Below are positions 35,880 to 45,582 of a stretch of DNA of 64,000 nt, one piece after another. How positions within the stretch are numbered: position 1 is the first letter of the stretch; the number at the start of each line of letters is the position of its first letter. The DNA lies in contig JARUPY010000539.1 of assembly GCA_029817715.1 (NCBI GenBank), positions 5,865,501 to 5,929,500 on the forward strand, in the 5' to 3' direction. The DNA comes from Melastoma dodecandrum. Lineage: Eukaryota; Streptophyta; Magnoliopsida; Myrtales; Melastomataceae. The notes below the pieces were generated by a model. That model ran no database searches, was not told the DNA's origin, and saw only the letters and a program-made list of their open reading frames with translations. The translations under genes and the position numbers were made by a program.

Positions 35880-36165
35880 TTGAGGATCTTTCTTCATGTC
35901 TCTTTTGGAGTTGGTGTTAGGCTTCTCCTTCGGATCCATCTTCCCTTCCTAGGAACTTATCTTCGCTTTCCCCTTATAATTGGTCGAAACCATTTCCTTG
36001 GGTTCAGCCATCCCTTTCTGGGAATCAACTTTTGTTTTTCCTTTAGAGTTAGCCGAAGCTTTCTCTTTTGGATTAGTCATTCCCTTTTAGGAATCTGTTT
36101 TCGCTTCTCCCTCAGAGTCGGTAATAACCTTCTCCTTGAGATTGGCCACTCCCTTTTGGGAGTTT
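35880..36165 (-). repeat. 69-nt (23-residue) Lys-rich tandem repeats in viral coding DNA
   Basis: Four to five imperfect copies recur on the minus strand with the protein pattern PKE-x3-(T/A)N-x-KGK-x-K followed by a short Gly/Met piece (for example PKEKASANSKGKTKV and PKEMVSTNYKGKAKI). The copies differ by substitutions, stops and one 3 nt length change, so the array is old. Confidence 0.75.
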
Positions 36166-36169
36166 GCAG

Positions 36170-36360
36170 CTTTCAGCTTATTTGGACATTCAAAAGATCT
36201 ATGTGCAGGTCGCTTACACTGCCAGCAGGGAGCTGCTTTTGTTCATGAAATAGAACCAGCATCACTATGCTCACTCTCTTTCTTATTGGGACATACCTTC
36301 TTGGAGTGCCCCTCTTGCTTGCATCCCCAGCATATCTTCCTCTTTGTGGCAAGATCCATC
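36170..36360 (-). other. two CCHC-type zinc knuckles after RNase H
   Basis: Minus-strand reading gives CWGCKQEGHSKKVC near 36340-36295 and CWQCKRPAHRSFEC near 36230-36185. Both have the CX2CX4HX4C spacing of nucleic-acid-binding knuckles. They lie in a frame different from the RNase H piece just upstream, so they belong either to a separate ORF or to a shifted continuation. Confidence 0.75.
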
Positions 36361-37157
36361 TGCAAGTTCTCTTGAGAGAGAGTCAACTATTTTTTTTTTG
36401 TCTGAAGAAATGTATCTGACATCGAATTTATAATAGCTAAACCACTCTTGCAACCTCAAAAGTCTAGTCTGCCTAGCCTTCTTGAGGTTCAAACTCATGA
36501 ACCTTTTTACGTAGGTCGAGTCAGAACGCACTAAGAATTTCTTAGGTGCCAAAAAGATGTAAAAGGCCTTTATTCCATTTTTTAAAGCCAATACTTCTTT
36601 TTCGTGTATCGGGTATCGGAGTTCATACCTTTAAAATTATCCGACCAATACTTACAAACGGGTTCCGACTTTCTTCCTTTAATTTTCAGAACAACCCCCC
36701 AGAACTCATTAGAAGCATCAATCTCCAAGACTAACTCATCCTTATCAGAAGGTAACGAAAGTTGCGGTAAATTTTTAACCTTTCCCTTAATTATCTGAAT
36801 AGCCTGAGTATCCTCATCTCCCAATGACTAAGGATTCGTAGAAGATGTCTTCTTTGAAATCCTTCCTAAATCTTGGGAAAGATCTTTCTCAAACTTTTTA
36901 GCATAATTAACAAATCAGCAGAATCTTTGAATTTGCTTCATTTCCTCAAGTCTGTCAGGAAAATCAACAATTTTCTTGGCAATATGACTTTGTAATTTAA
37001 TGTTTCCCTTTTCAATTTCCATGCCTAGAAAATTAACTGACTCCTTAAACCATTCTATCTTTCTTTCAGATAGAATCATGCCTTCCTGTCGGAAAAGATC
37101 AGCCACTTTATCAAGGTGCCTCATGTGATCATCCTCATTCTGACTGTAGACTAGCAC
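36283..37157 (-). pseudogene. pararetroviral reverse transcriptase (C-terminal half) and RNase H
   Basis: The minus-strand pieces 37157-36915, 36824-36582 and 36591-36283 contain the region just after the RT active site (VYSQNEDDHMRHL), the connection, the RNase H start with the catalytic Asp in VLEIDASNEFWG, and the RNase H end with VDSLSREL. The frame changes between pieces. The fingers and first palm half of RT, and the aspartic protease, are absent upstream. The active-site segment at about 37160 is itself disrupted. Confidence 0.8.
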
Positions 37158-37734
37158 ACCCAGTGTCTATAAGGTATCCAGAGAATACTCATAGTATCCA
37201 GGAAATTTGAAAGTTAAAGCAGCGTATGTGCTCAGTTCTTCCTTCCTCACACTAAAACCTATATGTCTGGGTATTTCTTGGGATGGTTCTATCATCCTTC
37301 AGATTTCGTCTACCGAAATAGACCTCTGCTTGGCTATTTGCTCAATAACCTTACAGACTTCAGGAATATTGGATAAAGAGTTATCTGGATAGGTAACTCT
37401 CAGCATCCGTATTGATTCCTCTCTCAGTTGATCTACTGGATCTTTATAGACCGGTAATGATACCTGTCTATATCCTACGATCCTTCCCGTATGTTGGGAT
37501 GTGGCTCTAGAATCGACGGATCTTCGAGACATTAAATCTATTATCGGAGGAGCATATGCTTCTGCGGGTCGAGACACAATTATGTCATCTCCCACATCGC
37601 TTGCCCTCGAAGAAACTTCAGAGATCGTATGAGTTCTTGGCTCTCTTAGAAATGGCATTCACAGGCAAATGCCTGTCAGGTCTAGAGTTACTAGCTGACG
37701 GTTCTCCCAACATTAAAGTAATCTCATTACATCT

Positions 37735-38240
37735 TTATCGGATATTTGCCGCACTAATCGGTCTAGAACTATTACCAAGTTCAGTCATAGCCCAACTTCT
37801 TGGCCAAGTTAACTCTAATGGGTTTACCTCTTGCCTATGAAATTGTTGGTAGTTATTATGACCTTCCTCGAATAACTCAGTAAGTCTTGAGATGTTCCTC
37901 ACACCAAGACTAGTGGTATTTACCAATCGGTAGATTATCCTAGTGTGATACGCCAAAACCTTGGCCTGGGAATTCATTCTATCCATATTCATTGATTTAG
38001 TCCTTAAAGTCAATGAATTCCCCAAACAACGATCGTTAAGGGTCATCATGAAATTTGGATGGACCTGGAACCATACAAGACCGTGTGCAAGCTTGGCCTG
38101 TATCCTTGATATCAACTAATCTTTGAATTCTTGCCATCTTTTATCAATCACAGCTGCTTCCACAGGACTATGCGCTGGGAGATGGAACAGCGGAACTAAT
38201 CCGACCTAGATCAACCCAATGTGTATATAGTTATATACAC
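37735..38240 (-). pseudogene. pararetroviral movement protein (30K superfamily)
   Basis: The minus-strand frame ending at 37735 contains the core blocks of caulimovirid movement proteins, including a GLVWFQVHPNF stretch and an AKVLAYHTRIIYRLVN stretch. These would make plasmodesmatal tubules. A related upstream block (YIHIGLI) is separated by in-frame stops near 38200 and 38115. Confidence 0.75.
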
Positions 38241-39050
38241 CTCTTGTACTTTGCATTGTTTCCCTAATGCGTTGTACGTTCAATAATGGGATATCCAGAG
38301 TCTCAAGATCTGTGCTTGTAACTTGAGCCGTTGCCTCTGACTGTGAGATGTCTATTATTGATCTAAAACTAAACCTTGAGACATTATAAACTTATCTCAC
38401 GTTAATGTTTGGCAACCTCCATTCCAGAATAGACTGGGATGGATCTTCGTACTGGTGAGTTCCTTTCAGTACCTGATTCATTGTTTCCAGAGGAACCAAC
38501 TCATCACTATCTCCATTCTGCTCTGCTCTCATCATGAACAGATGCGCAGTCCAGAGATCATAATCTTCTTCCGAGTCTGTATCGTAATTTGAAACAACCT
38601 CATAGATTGATTCTACTTCCGAGTCTAAGTCAGAAATTTCCTACTCATCTATTGGTTCGTAGGCCATGACTTCTTCCTCATAACTCCTGTTATCTAGAAA
38701 TATCATCCCGAGTCTTTCTATCCTCTGGTTTTTCTGAGGACAAGTATCCGCCTTGTGGGCTTTTGACCTAAAAACTAAGAGCAATTGCAACTACTCAACA
38801 GTTTTCCTTTTGGACACTTAGCTTCTCTACTATGTTTTCACTTGAAGGCATCAATCCTATCTTTATCCTTAAGGTTATCCCTTACAATCCTTTTGGGTTT
38901 GTAGGCAGGACCTCTCATTTGCTTGTTTTGGAGATCCTTTCTTGGTCAAACTTTCCTTTCATTATATCCAACAAATTTTTTCTTCTTAGGAAAGTTTCTT
39001 GTTCTCATGGATTCTCCTGGAGTATCACATCCATACCTCCCAAGCACATA

Positions 39051-39863
39051 CTAAATCTGAGAACAACAGCTCTTGTTCAGGTATGGAAGCTTTTTAGGTG
39101 CCTCCTTAACGTGGAGCTCAGTACACGCCTTTCTCATCGTGTACTTAACCGCCTGAATCTTTCTTCCGAGTCCAGGAACAATCTTTTCCTCACTCAGAAG
39201 TAATTCATAGGTCTTTTGCGCCACTTCTGGCCAGGGCTCTCGAAGTTTTACAAAAAAGGTTCCCAATATGAACTGTTGTGAAACTACGTCCAGATTGTAA
39301 TAATACTTCTGGAATTCACGTACGTAGTTAGCAAACAAACACATATTGCAGATATGTAGTTTAACTAAAGCAGTTAAAGATTGCTCTTTTTCCATAGTTT
39401 CCGTAGACAGTGAAAAACCACAGAACTTCCGTTTTAATACATCAGCAATGATTGCTAATACACCATCAACGGTTAGCACTTGATCTATCTTTTCTTTGAT
39501 GTCTATGTGAGCCACCAAAGATTTCAAGTATTTTTACGCCTTGCTCATGAGGGCTGCTACACATAATTCATAGACTGATCTAGGGGATAATATCCCAGCA
39601 GACGCAGTCATTCGAATCAGTGATAGCCACTCATCTATCCTTTCGGATACGTGTTTCTCACAATCGATGTCCAGAAAAGCACCAGCGGTGATTATTGGCT
39701 TTAAAACATTATCCCTTGGAATAAATTCCAGTTTTGTTCTATGGGGATAATTTGTTCTGTAAATCTCCCTTTTCGCAGTAACTAGTTCATTAAACGTTCT
39801 ATTGTCTAAATGAACTAGAGTCTCTTTTGCCAGTCCTAAGGCTTTCCTTAAGTCTTTTGCCAA
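39051..39863 (-). pseudogene. probable pararetroviral capsid region
   Basis: Two open pieces (39863-39534 and 39527-39051), helical and Lys/Tyr-rich, end in a basic stretch (GRKIQAVKYTMRKAC). Downstream near 38750 there is a remnant of a CCHC knuckle (AHKADTC). A helical core followed by a basic region and a knuckle is the capsid pattern in this family. The assignment rests on this order, not on a clear domain match. Confidence 0.5.
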
Positions 39864-40763
39864 CTACCCACTTTGGGAGTTCAAATTTGCATTTCGCTTT
39901 CGTAGTTCTAAGATGTAAGGCAATTGATTCCTTGTAGATCTCATCCACACTTTTGCCTTGATCCTATTTGGAATTTCTTCCTCCCAGTTTCAATTTTTCA
40001 ACTTGTTTCCCCGAAGTACTCTCCAGTCCAGAAGTCGCCTCCGTTTTAGGCCTTTTTAAACTTCTTTCATGCTCAATAGAGTCTAACATCCTGTTTACTA
40101 TAGAACTTACTTCCTGAGCAAGATAGTTTCAGCTCTCAAGATTTTCAGTACTCCCTTGAATAGTTAACTATGTTAAAATATCATTTATACTTTTACTAAT
40201 TCCATAGGGAGCTATTCTAGACTTTGTGACGAACTCTAATCCTGAAGATTTTCCTTCTTCAGACATTTTCAAGGACTTAATTGCAAATTTGTCAAAATTT
40301 TAGGCTGAAATGAAATGCCAGAAAAAGACAAAATGGGAGAAGTGCCGTAAAGGAGGAATATAGAAACTTTTCCCCTAAAAGCCAAAATATTTTCTTCTCA
40401 GAAGGTAAAGGGGAACTATCCTCCTCAGAAAGTGGGGGAAACACATCAACGACATCCTCCCGGCCCGGCCCGGACCGTCTAAACCTCTCCTTCCCACTTT
40501 TTTTGAAATTTTTCTTATTATTTTTCTAGGAGGAAACAAACAAACGGATGGGCCGATCTGGGACGAGCCGGGCCGAGGGGAAGAGGTCGAGATCTGGATC
40601 CCCTAACGGTCAAACCCTCCCTCCTCTCACTCCTCCTCAACGGTAACGTCCCTTTCCTTCTATTTCTCTCCCCCTATCTCACAGTCTTTGTCTCTCATTA
40701 GTGTGTGCATGTGAGTACTGTCAGAGGAGCTTTAGCATCGCAAATCTCAAATCGTCGATCTTG

Positions 40764-40914
40764 ATGGAAGCGGCCTTGATCGACTGGAAGAACATCGATT
40801 CCGTCTTCATGGAGGACCGCCTCTACGAGGACTTCCATGCCTCCAAGTGGGTCGACCCCTCCACCTCTTCCCCCTCTGTCCCTGGTGAAGACGTCGCTCG
40901 GTACTGCAAACCCG
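40764..40914 (+). CDS. orphan first exon of a plant gene of unknown function
   Basis: An open exon of 50 codons begins with MEAALIDWKNIDSVF and ends YCKP before a GT donor at 40915 (phase 1). This start resembles the N-terminus of a plant family of unknown function, usually continuing with a Cys/His-containing exon. No such continuation was found before the polygalacturonase gene. The next 2 kb is a Mutator-like element and a copia fragment. It may be a truncated gene or may splice to distal exons I could not recognise. The pararetrovirus ends about 300-450 bp upstream, in what would be its promoter. Confidence 0.5.
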
Positions 40915-41060
40915 GTCTGTATCCCCCTTTCCCTGTGTCCATTCAAAATTTGATTCCCCTGCCTTGTGTTGAGTATTTTGGGTATGGATATGTGAAAACA
41001 AAAATAAGTTGTAATTTATTTCTAAAAAACGGCTTACATTCAAGACATATATTTATAATC

Positions 41061-42187
41061 GGCCAAATTATCAAATATATCCTAAAATTTGGCAATTTTT
41101 TTCCTCTTTAGCCTAACATTTGAAAAATATCTTCTTACATCCCAACATTAGGCCCTTATCTTTATTATATCCTCCGTTAGCCGTCCCCGCTAATGGAGTC
41201 ATGCGTGGCGCTAACGTGATAATTAGCGTCGTTAATGTCACGTTTTATCTATTTTTTCCTTATGCTAAATTATCAAATATATACTAAAATTTATCATTTT
41301 TTTTTTAATTTAGCATTACCTTTGAAAAGTATCACCTTGCATCCCAACGTTGTACTGTTATCTCCATCATATAATCCGTAGCCGTTCCCAATACGAACAA
41401 ATATTGTAATAGATTTTTTAGCTATTATGAACAAATTGTAGTTGTTCTAATTAGAGTCAAAGTTAAATATTTTAAATATATCCAGCATTACTAACATTTC
41501 AGGACATGCCCATGCAAACACGTTGTCATACATTATCATTATCCAAGCAAATAATATTGTATAAGTATGTCAACATTGTTATACAAGCGCACAACTCCAA
41601 ACCAACATTATTGAGATGTCAACCTTTTTGAGTTGGGAGTTGAGGGTTAGGGTGGGATAGTGGTTGGGGATTAAGGGTTGGGGTGAGATTGTGGTTGGAT
41701 GTCGGTGTAAGATTGGTCGGAAGTATGATTAAAATATTCATTAAGTTATTAAAATATATTTGGAGCTTCATTCAGGGTTTATGGTTCAATTTGGGAAAAA
41801 AATAGATTAAGCGTGGTACTGACAACGTTAATTGTTGTATCAACGTCACGCAGGACTCCATTAGCGTCGACCACTAACACATAATATAATGAAGATAACG
41901 GCTCAATGTCGGGATGTAAGAGGATATTTTTCAAATGTTAGGCTTACTTGGAAAGAAATGCCAAAGTTTAGGATATATTTGATAATTTATTATGGAGAAA
42001 AATAGATTAAACGTGGAGTTGACGGCGTTAACTCCCATGTCAGCGCCATATAGGACTCCGTTAGCGGGGATGGCTAACAGAGGATCTGAGATAACGATCC
42101 AACATTGGGATGTAAGAAGATATTTTTCAAATATTAGGTTAAATCGAAAAAAAGCGTCAAAGTTTAGGATATATTTGAGGATTTGGC
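41061..42187. mobile_element. Mutator-like element with doubled inverted repeats, 1.13 kb
   Basis: The ends GGCCAAATTATC... and ...GATTTGGC are inverted repeats, flanked by a perfect 10 bp duplication ATTTATAATC (41051-41060 and 42188-42197). Each end holds two related units of about 200 bp in tandem: left 41061-41270 and 41272-41400, right 41840-41990 and 41991-42187. Shared blocks include ATATTTTTCAAAT, GGGATGTAAGA and AGTTTAGGATATATTTGA. There is no transposase. The middle is AT-rich with a GT-rich patch (41631-41720). Confidence 0.88.
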
Positions 42188-42289
42188 ATTTATAATCTAC
42201 TAAAAGATGTAGACTAAACATCGTGAAAATCCTATAAGATATTGTTTCTAACAAAAATATCTAAATTAAATAATAATAGCAAAACATCA

Positions 42290-43010
42290 TCATCCCAACA
42301 CTGCCAATACCAAGACTTTTTTTATTTTCTTGAATCTAGATCTATTCAAACTTTTCGTCAATAAATCTTCAATCTGATTTTTTGAATATCGATCTATAGA
42401 GTTCCTCCTCAAATATTTGATTATCTCAATATCTTCTTGAAATCTTATTCGGTTTTTCTCTCGAACCTTTTCCGTCATGAGTGCGCTTTATTCTTTCCAC
42501 AAAATAGGAAAACTTTTCCTTTTCATTTTCATGGATATAAACTCACGACCATCAGGATTAACAATGGTGCAAGTCATATCCTGGAAATTCAAGGGATAAT
42601 TTTTCTCTAACAATTGACCCACACTCAGCAAACTCTGACCGATTCCAGAGATAAATAAAACATATGTTATATATTTGGTACCTGTAATTGTTTATACAAT
42701 AACAATACCTCCGCCTTTGACATCTACGAATTCTTCATTCCCAATCATGACTCTCGATTTGCTAGACTTGTCCAGCCTCACAAAATTGATTAAATCTGAT
42801 GTGATTTGTACAATCACTGTCTATCAACCAAGTATGATCTTGTACCTTTGTCGAGAAACACGTAGCAACAAACATTTGGCATTCAATTCATCCGGATGTT
42901 GTATTCGTCGTGAGCTTATTAAGATTGTGTGTTGAATGGGGTACGAGCTCTACCATTTGGCTTTACAGAAGATGCATGCAGCTTCATTAGATCTGACTTA
43001 AGAAAGATGT
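42290..43010 (-). pseudogene. internally deleted copia fragment
   Basis: On the minus strand the end of gag leads into the protease region (DSDCTNHIT near 42800) and gag-pre-integrase (GQSLLSVGQLLEKNYPLNF). It then passes directly, near 42480, to the end of copia RNase H (NQIEDLLTKSLNRSRF). Integrase and almost all reverse transcriptase are missing. There are several stops and no LTRs were recognised. Confidence 0.8.
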
Positions 43011-43434
43011 TATGCTTGGATTGGTAGCAGGAGAGACAGATTCTTGGGGAAGTGAAGGTGGCCAGAAGGGATGCAACAACGGAGGAAAACATCCCCAAAG
43101 GCAGCGGGGGCGGAGGTGGGGGAATGGGGGCTGTCAACACGAAGACGCCGGATGTGTTTTGGCTTCTCAAGCCCTGTACATTGTCAAGCTGAACTCCAAC
43201 CCCCAAACACCTCCCACCTCGCTCACGCACACACACATATCCACGAAACAGATAGCAGATGAATTTGTTAAAGATTCTTTAGTCCTGGCAATGCGTTAAG
43301 AGTAAAATTGAAGAGATTGTGAAGAAGTAATAGTAGGTGCTTCGAATATTACGGTAAGCAAGTAGCTGGAGTTAGAAGAGGAAGGAAACACTGTTATGAT
43401 TGATTTAAGTTTTTTTTTCCAAACTGGGAAGTCT

Positions 43435-43773
43435 TTAAACCGGATTCAAAGATATGAATCTAAATCTGAAGTTGTCCCAGAGGTGAATGTTCCCCAGCCG
43501 ACACCAGAAACAAAAAGGAAAGCTAAAAGCTAATCGATCCCCCATGGAAGAAAGGAAAAGGAGAAGGGGGGAGCTAGGGAGTGCGGTAGCTGAGAAGACA
43601 TTGGAAGAGAGTGAGGCAGGCACGGCGGAGACGGGGATAGAGGTTGTACGACATGGATCCCTCGTCACATTCTCCATGGTCTCCACGAACAGGTTGAGGT
43701 TCCTCAAAGGGGGCAGGTACAGTGTCAGGGGAACTGCCGAGAACACCACCGTGAACAATACCGGCAGCACCAT
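43435..43773 (-). CDS. small hydrophobic-N-terminus protein, possibly frameshifted
   Basis: An open frame of 112 codons starts MVLPVLFTVVFSAVPLTLYL, a likely membrane anchor, and continues NLNLFVETMENV. The first 40 residues look like a conserved small plant membrane protein. After ENVTRD the composition becomes less protein-like. The +1 frame there offers a better continuation (SYNLYPRLRRACLTLFQCLL) ending in a stop. It is either a real short gene with a 1 nt error or a recently broken one. No function is proposed. Confidence 0.4.
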   Translation of the reverse strand: MVLPVLFTVVFSAVPLTLYLPPLRNLNLFVETMENVTRDPCRTTSIPVSAVPASLSSNVFSATALPSSPLLLFLSSMGDRLAFSFPFCFWCRLGNIHLWDNFRFRFISLNPV

Positions 43774-44232
43774 CTCTTCTCCTTTTTCTTGATAACCAAG
43801 GGATTGGTTTGAGGACTTTTTCTGTACATCACTAGCGTTATCGTAAGACTCTACGACTCACGACGACCACCGAATAAGTTAAGTGCAAAGGATGAGGCAT
43901 GACATATACCTCGGGTGCCGAGATTTTACAATCTCTACGTATATATTTAGTGCCCTTATTAATGGGTATCTCTTGCTTCTCCTCTTTCTCTTTTACGTGT
44001 CCGATAACGAGTAAATAATTGGGAGAAGTGAGGGTTGGTTTGACTTGTGAGAGATTGATGATGTTGATACGTCAACCGAATTTTAGATCCATATGACTTG
44101 GCCCATGGGTTTGAATCAGCCTAAGGTTTTGATAGAGAAGGTAATGCAAGAAAGAGTTCGGCTTTCTAGGCCGGAATAAATAGAAATGAACCCAGTTAAA
44201 AGAAGCTTAAAGCCAGTGAACCCATGAGATAA
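43774..44232. other. intergenic, nothing recognised
   Basis: About 460 bp with no coding potential and no clear repeat. Confidence 0.5.
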
Positions 44233-44558
44233 GAGAAAAATTATAAAATGCCCCCTTTAAAAAATGATAAAATTTCATAAAATATCACGGGAAATCGTCT
44301 TTTGAAAAGACGACGTTGGTTATGACTAGGACAAAAAAATAAGGGAGAGAACTTAGTTATACACCTTATACCACTCGACGGTCCTGTCCTTCACATGTTG
44401 GATAGGCAAAATCGTCTTTTGAAAAGAAAAGGTTATCCGCGTTACCACAAAGTCGTCTTTTCAAAAGATGACTTAATCCGGACATTTCATAAAATAATTT
44501 GTCCGTCCTGATATTTTAATCATTTCTTTTAATAGGGGGGCTTTTTAGAAATTTTCTC
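44233..44558. mobile_element. 326 bp MITE with near-palindromes
   Basis: Inverted ends (GAGAAAAATTATAAAATGCC at the left, and the reverse complement of AGAAATTTTCTC at the right) extend with gaps over about 80 bp. They are flanked by CATGAGATAA (44223-44232) and CATGAGGTAA (44559-44568), a 10 bp duplication with one mismatch, suggesting Mutator-type insertion. Near-palindromes around GTCTTTTGAAAAGAC occur at 44297-44311, 44414-44427 and 44455-44469. Confidence 0.75.
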
Positions 44559-45445
44559 CATGAGGTAAAGACAAGTTGATTGAAGACTTGAGCTGATCGA
44601 GAGTCCAAATGGATTGAGGATCCTTAAAGAAGAGCCGAAGGGAGACGACTGACAATTTTCGTACTAAAGACATATCCTTGAATGTACGCTATAATGTTCA
44701 ACGATTGTCGAAGTAAAAATACGTCCACGAGCGTGTTATAATGTGCAACGGCTACCTTGATCCACGTATGTTCTTTTGTATGTTGTGTAATTAGGAGTAC
44801 TAGGACAATAAAAGACGTATATAACTGCAACCGGATTGTCTCCGTTCTCCTCCCTGTTTTCTTGCTTGCTCTCTTCTCCGACAATGTCGTCGGCGAGTAC
44901 AGTGAGTCGTTCCCGTATTCCGGTTTTCCTCGTCCTGATTTTTTCGCGCCAATTTCGTCCAAACCGGTTGGTTGACGTTCGGAGGGGGAAGGAGAGTTTT
45001 CGATATTTGCTGACGTCGAAATTATCGCATTCTGACGGATGGAGAATTGAGTCCAGGGCCCCCAGGTGAAAGACAGGCAACCGAGGGTTAGGGGGATGAT
45101 GGTCAGGGAAATTCTCCACCTCTTTTTTTTTTTTACTTTACTTGTCAGGAGTGCCAGAAAAACGAGGAAGCCCATTTTTGGACAACGTGGGTCAAAGGTG
45201 GGGGCGAGCGAAAATCTGTGTTAGTGTACACCGAACGCAACCCCCCAAACTTTTTGCCCAGCGAGAAAAAAAACGTTTCCTCCTCGAATGCCAAAGTATT
45301 TATGTATTCACGGACCTGGACTGGACCTCGTTTGTCCTGACCAGAAAAACACTGTCTGTGCCACCACCCCCCCCGATAGATAATGATGATTCACCCCCAA
45401 CTACCTTCTTAACTAACAACTCTTTCCTCTTATTCCTTCATTGGC
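44559..45445. other. upstream region of the polygalacturonase gene
   Basis: No gene was called. A 183-codon minus-strand frame (44624-45175) lacks family resemblance. A TATATAACTGC-type sequence near 44817 hints at an old promoter or solo LTR, but no boundaries could be set. Confidence 0.45.
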
Positions 45446-45480
45446 TGCATGCATTGAGGTTCAAACCATGCTTATAAATA
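45446..45480 (+). promoter_or_regulatory. TATA box and RY motif upstream of polygalacturonase
   Basis: TATAAATA at 45473-45480 lies about 100 bp before the start codon, giving an expected transcript start near 45505-45510. The 8 bp RY element TGCATGCA (45446-45453), the B3-domain target in many seed and hormone-regulated promoters, lies just upstream of it. Confidence 0.6.
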
Positions 45481-45582
45481 CCTTGTCGAGTTTTTGCAGG
45501 TACCACCCCCAGCACGTTCCTCCCTTATCCTTCTTAAACGCCTCTCTTTTGCTTCTTCTCTTCGGAAGCTTGAAAAGCAACG

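Larger units (their letters stand above)
33193..40440 (-). mobile_element. endogenous pararetrovirus (Caulimoviridae-like), defective
   Basis: About 7.1-7.2 kb of viral DNA in minus orientation. It has a 30K-type movement protein region, a reverse transcriptase/RNase H region without LTRs or integrase, a TATA promoter (33858-33866) and a tRNA-Met primer site (33263-33274). Coding begins with a Met at 40266 and is interrupted by many stops and frameshifts. The lower end is about 80 bp past the primer site and the upper end lies between 40300 and 40440, where GC-rich host DNA begins. A single genome opened near the primer site would give this layout. It is an old, non-functional copy. Confidence 0.85.

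Noticed and set aside
33193..40440. Region considered as a gypsy LTR retrotransposon
   Set aside because: It has no LTRs and no integrase but does have a movement-protein block, a leader-type primer site and a promoter, so a caulimovirid origin fits better.
41631..41720. GGTTAGGGT-type patch that looked telomere-like
   Set aside because: Only one or two telomere-like units, within an irregular GT-rich stretch of a Mutator-like element.
44624..45175. 183-codon open frame on the minus strand
   Set aside because: No family resemblance. It has Lys/Thr-rich low-complexity composition and lies over probable promoter or repeat DNA of the polygalacturonase gene.
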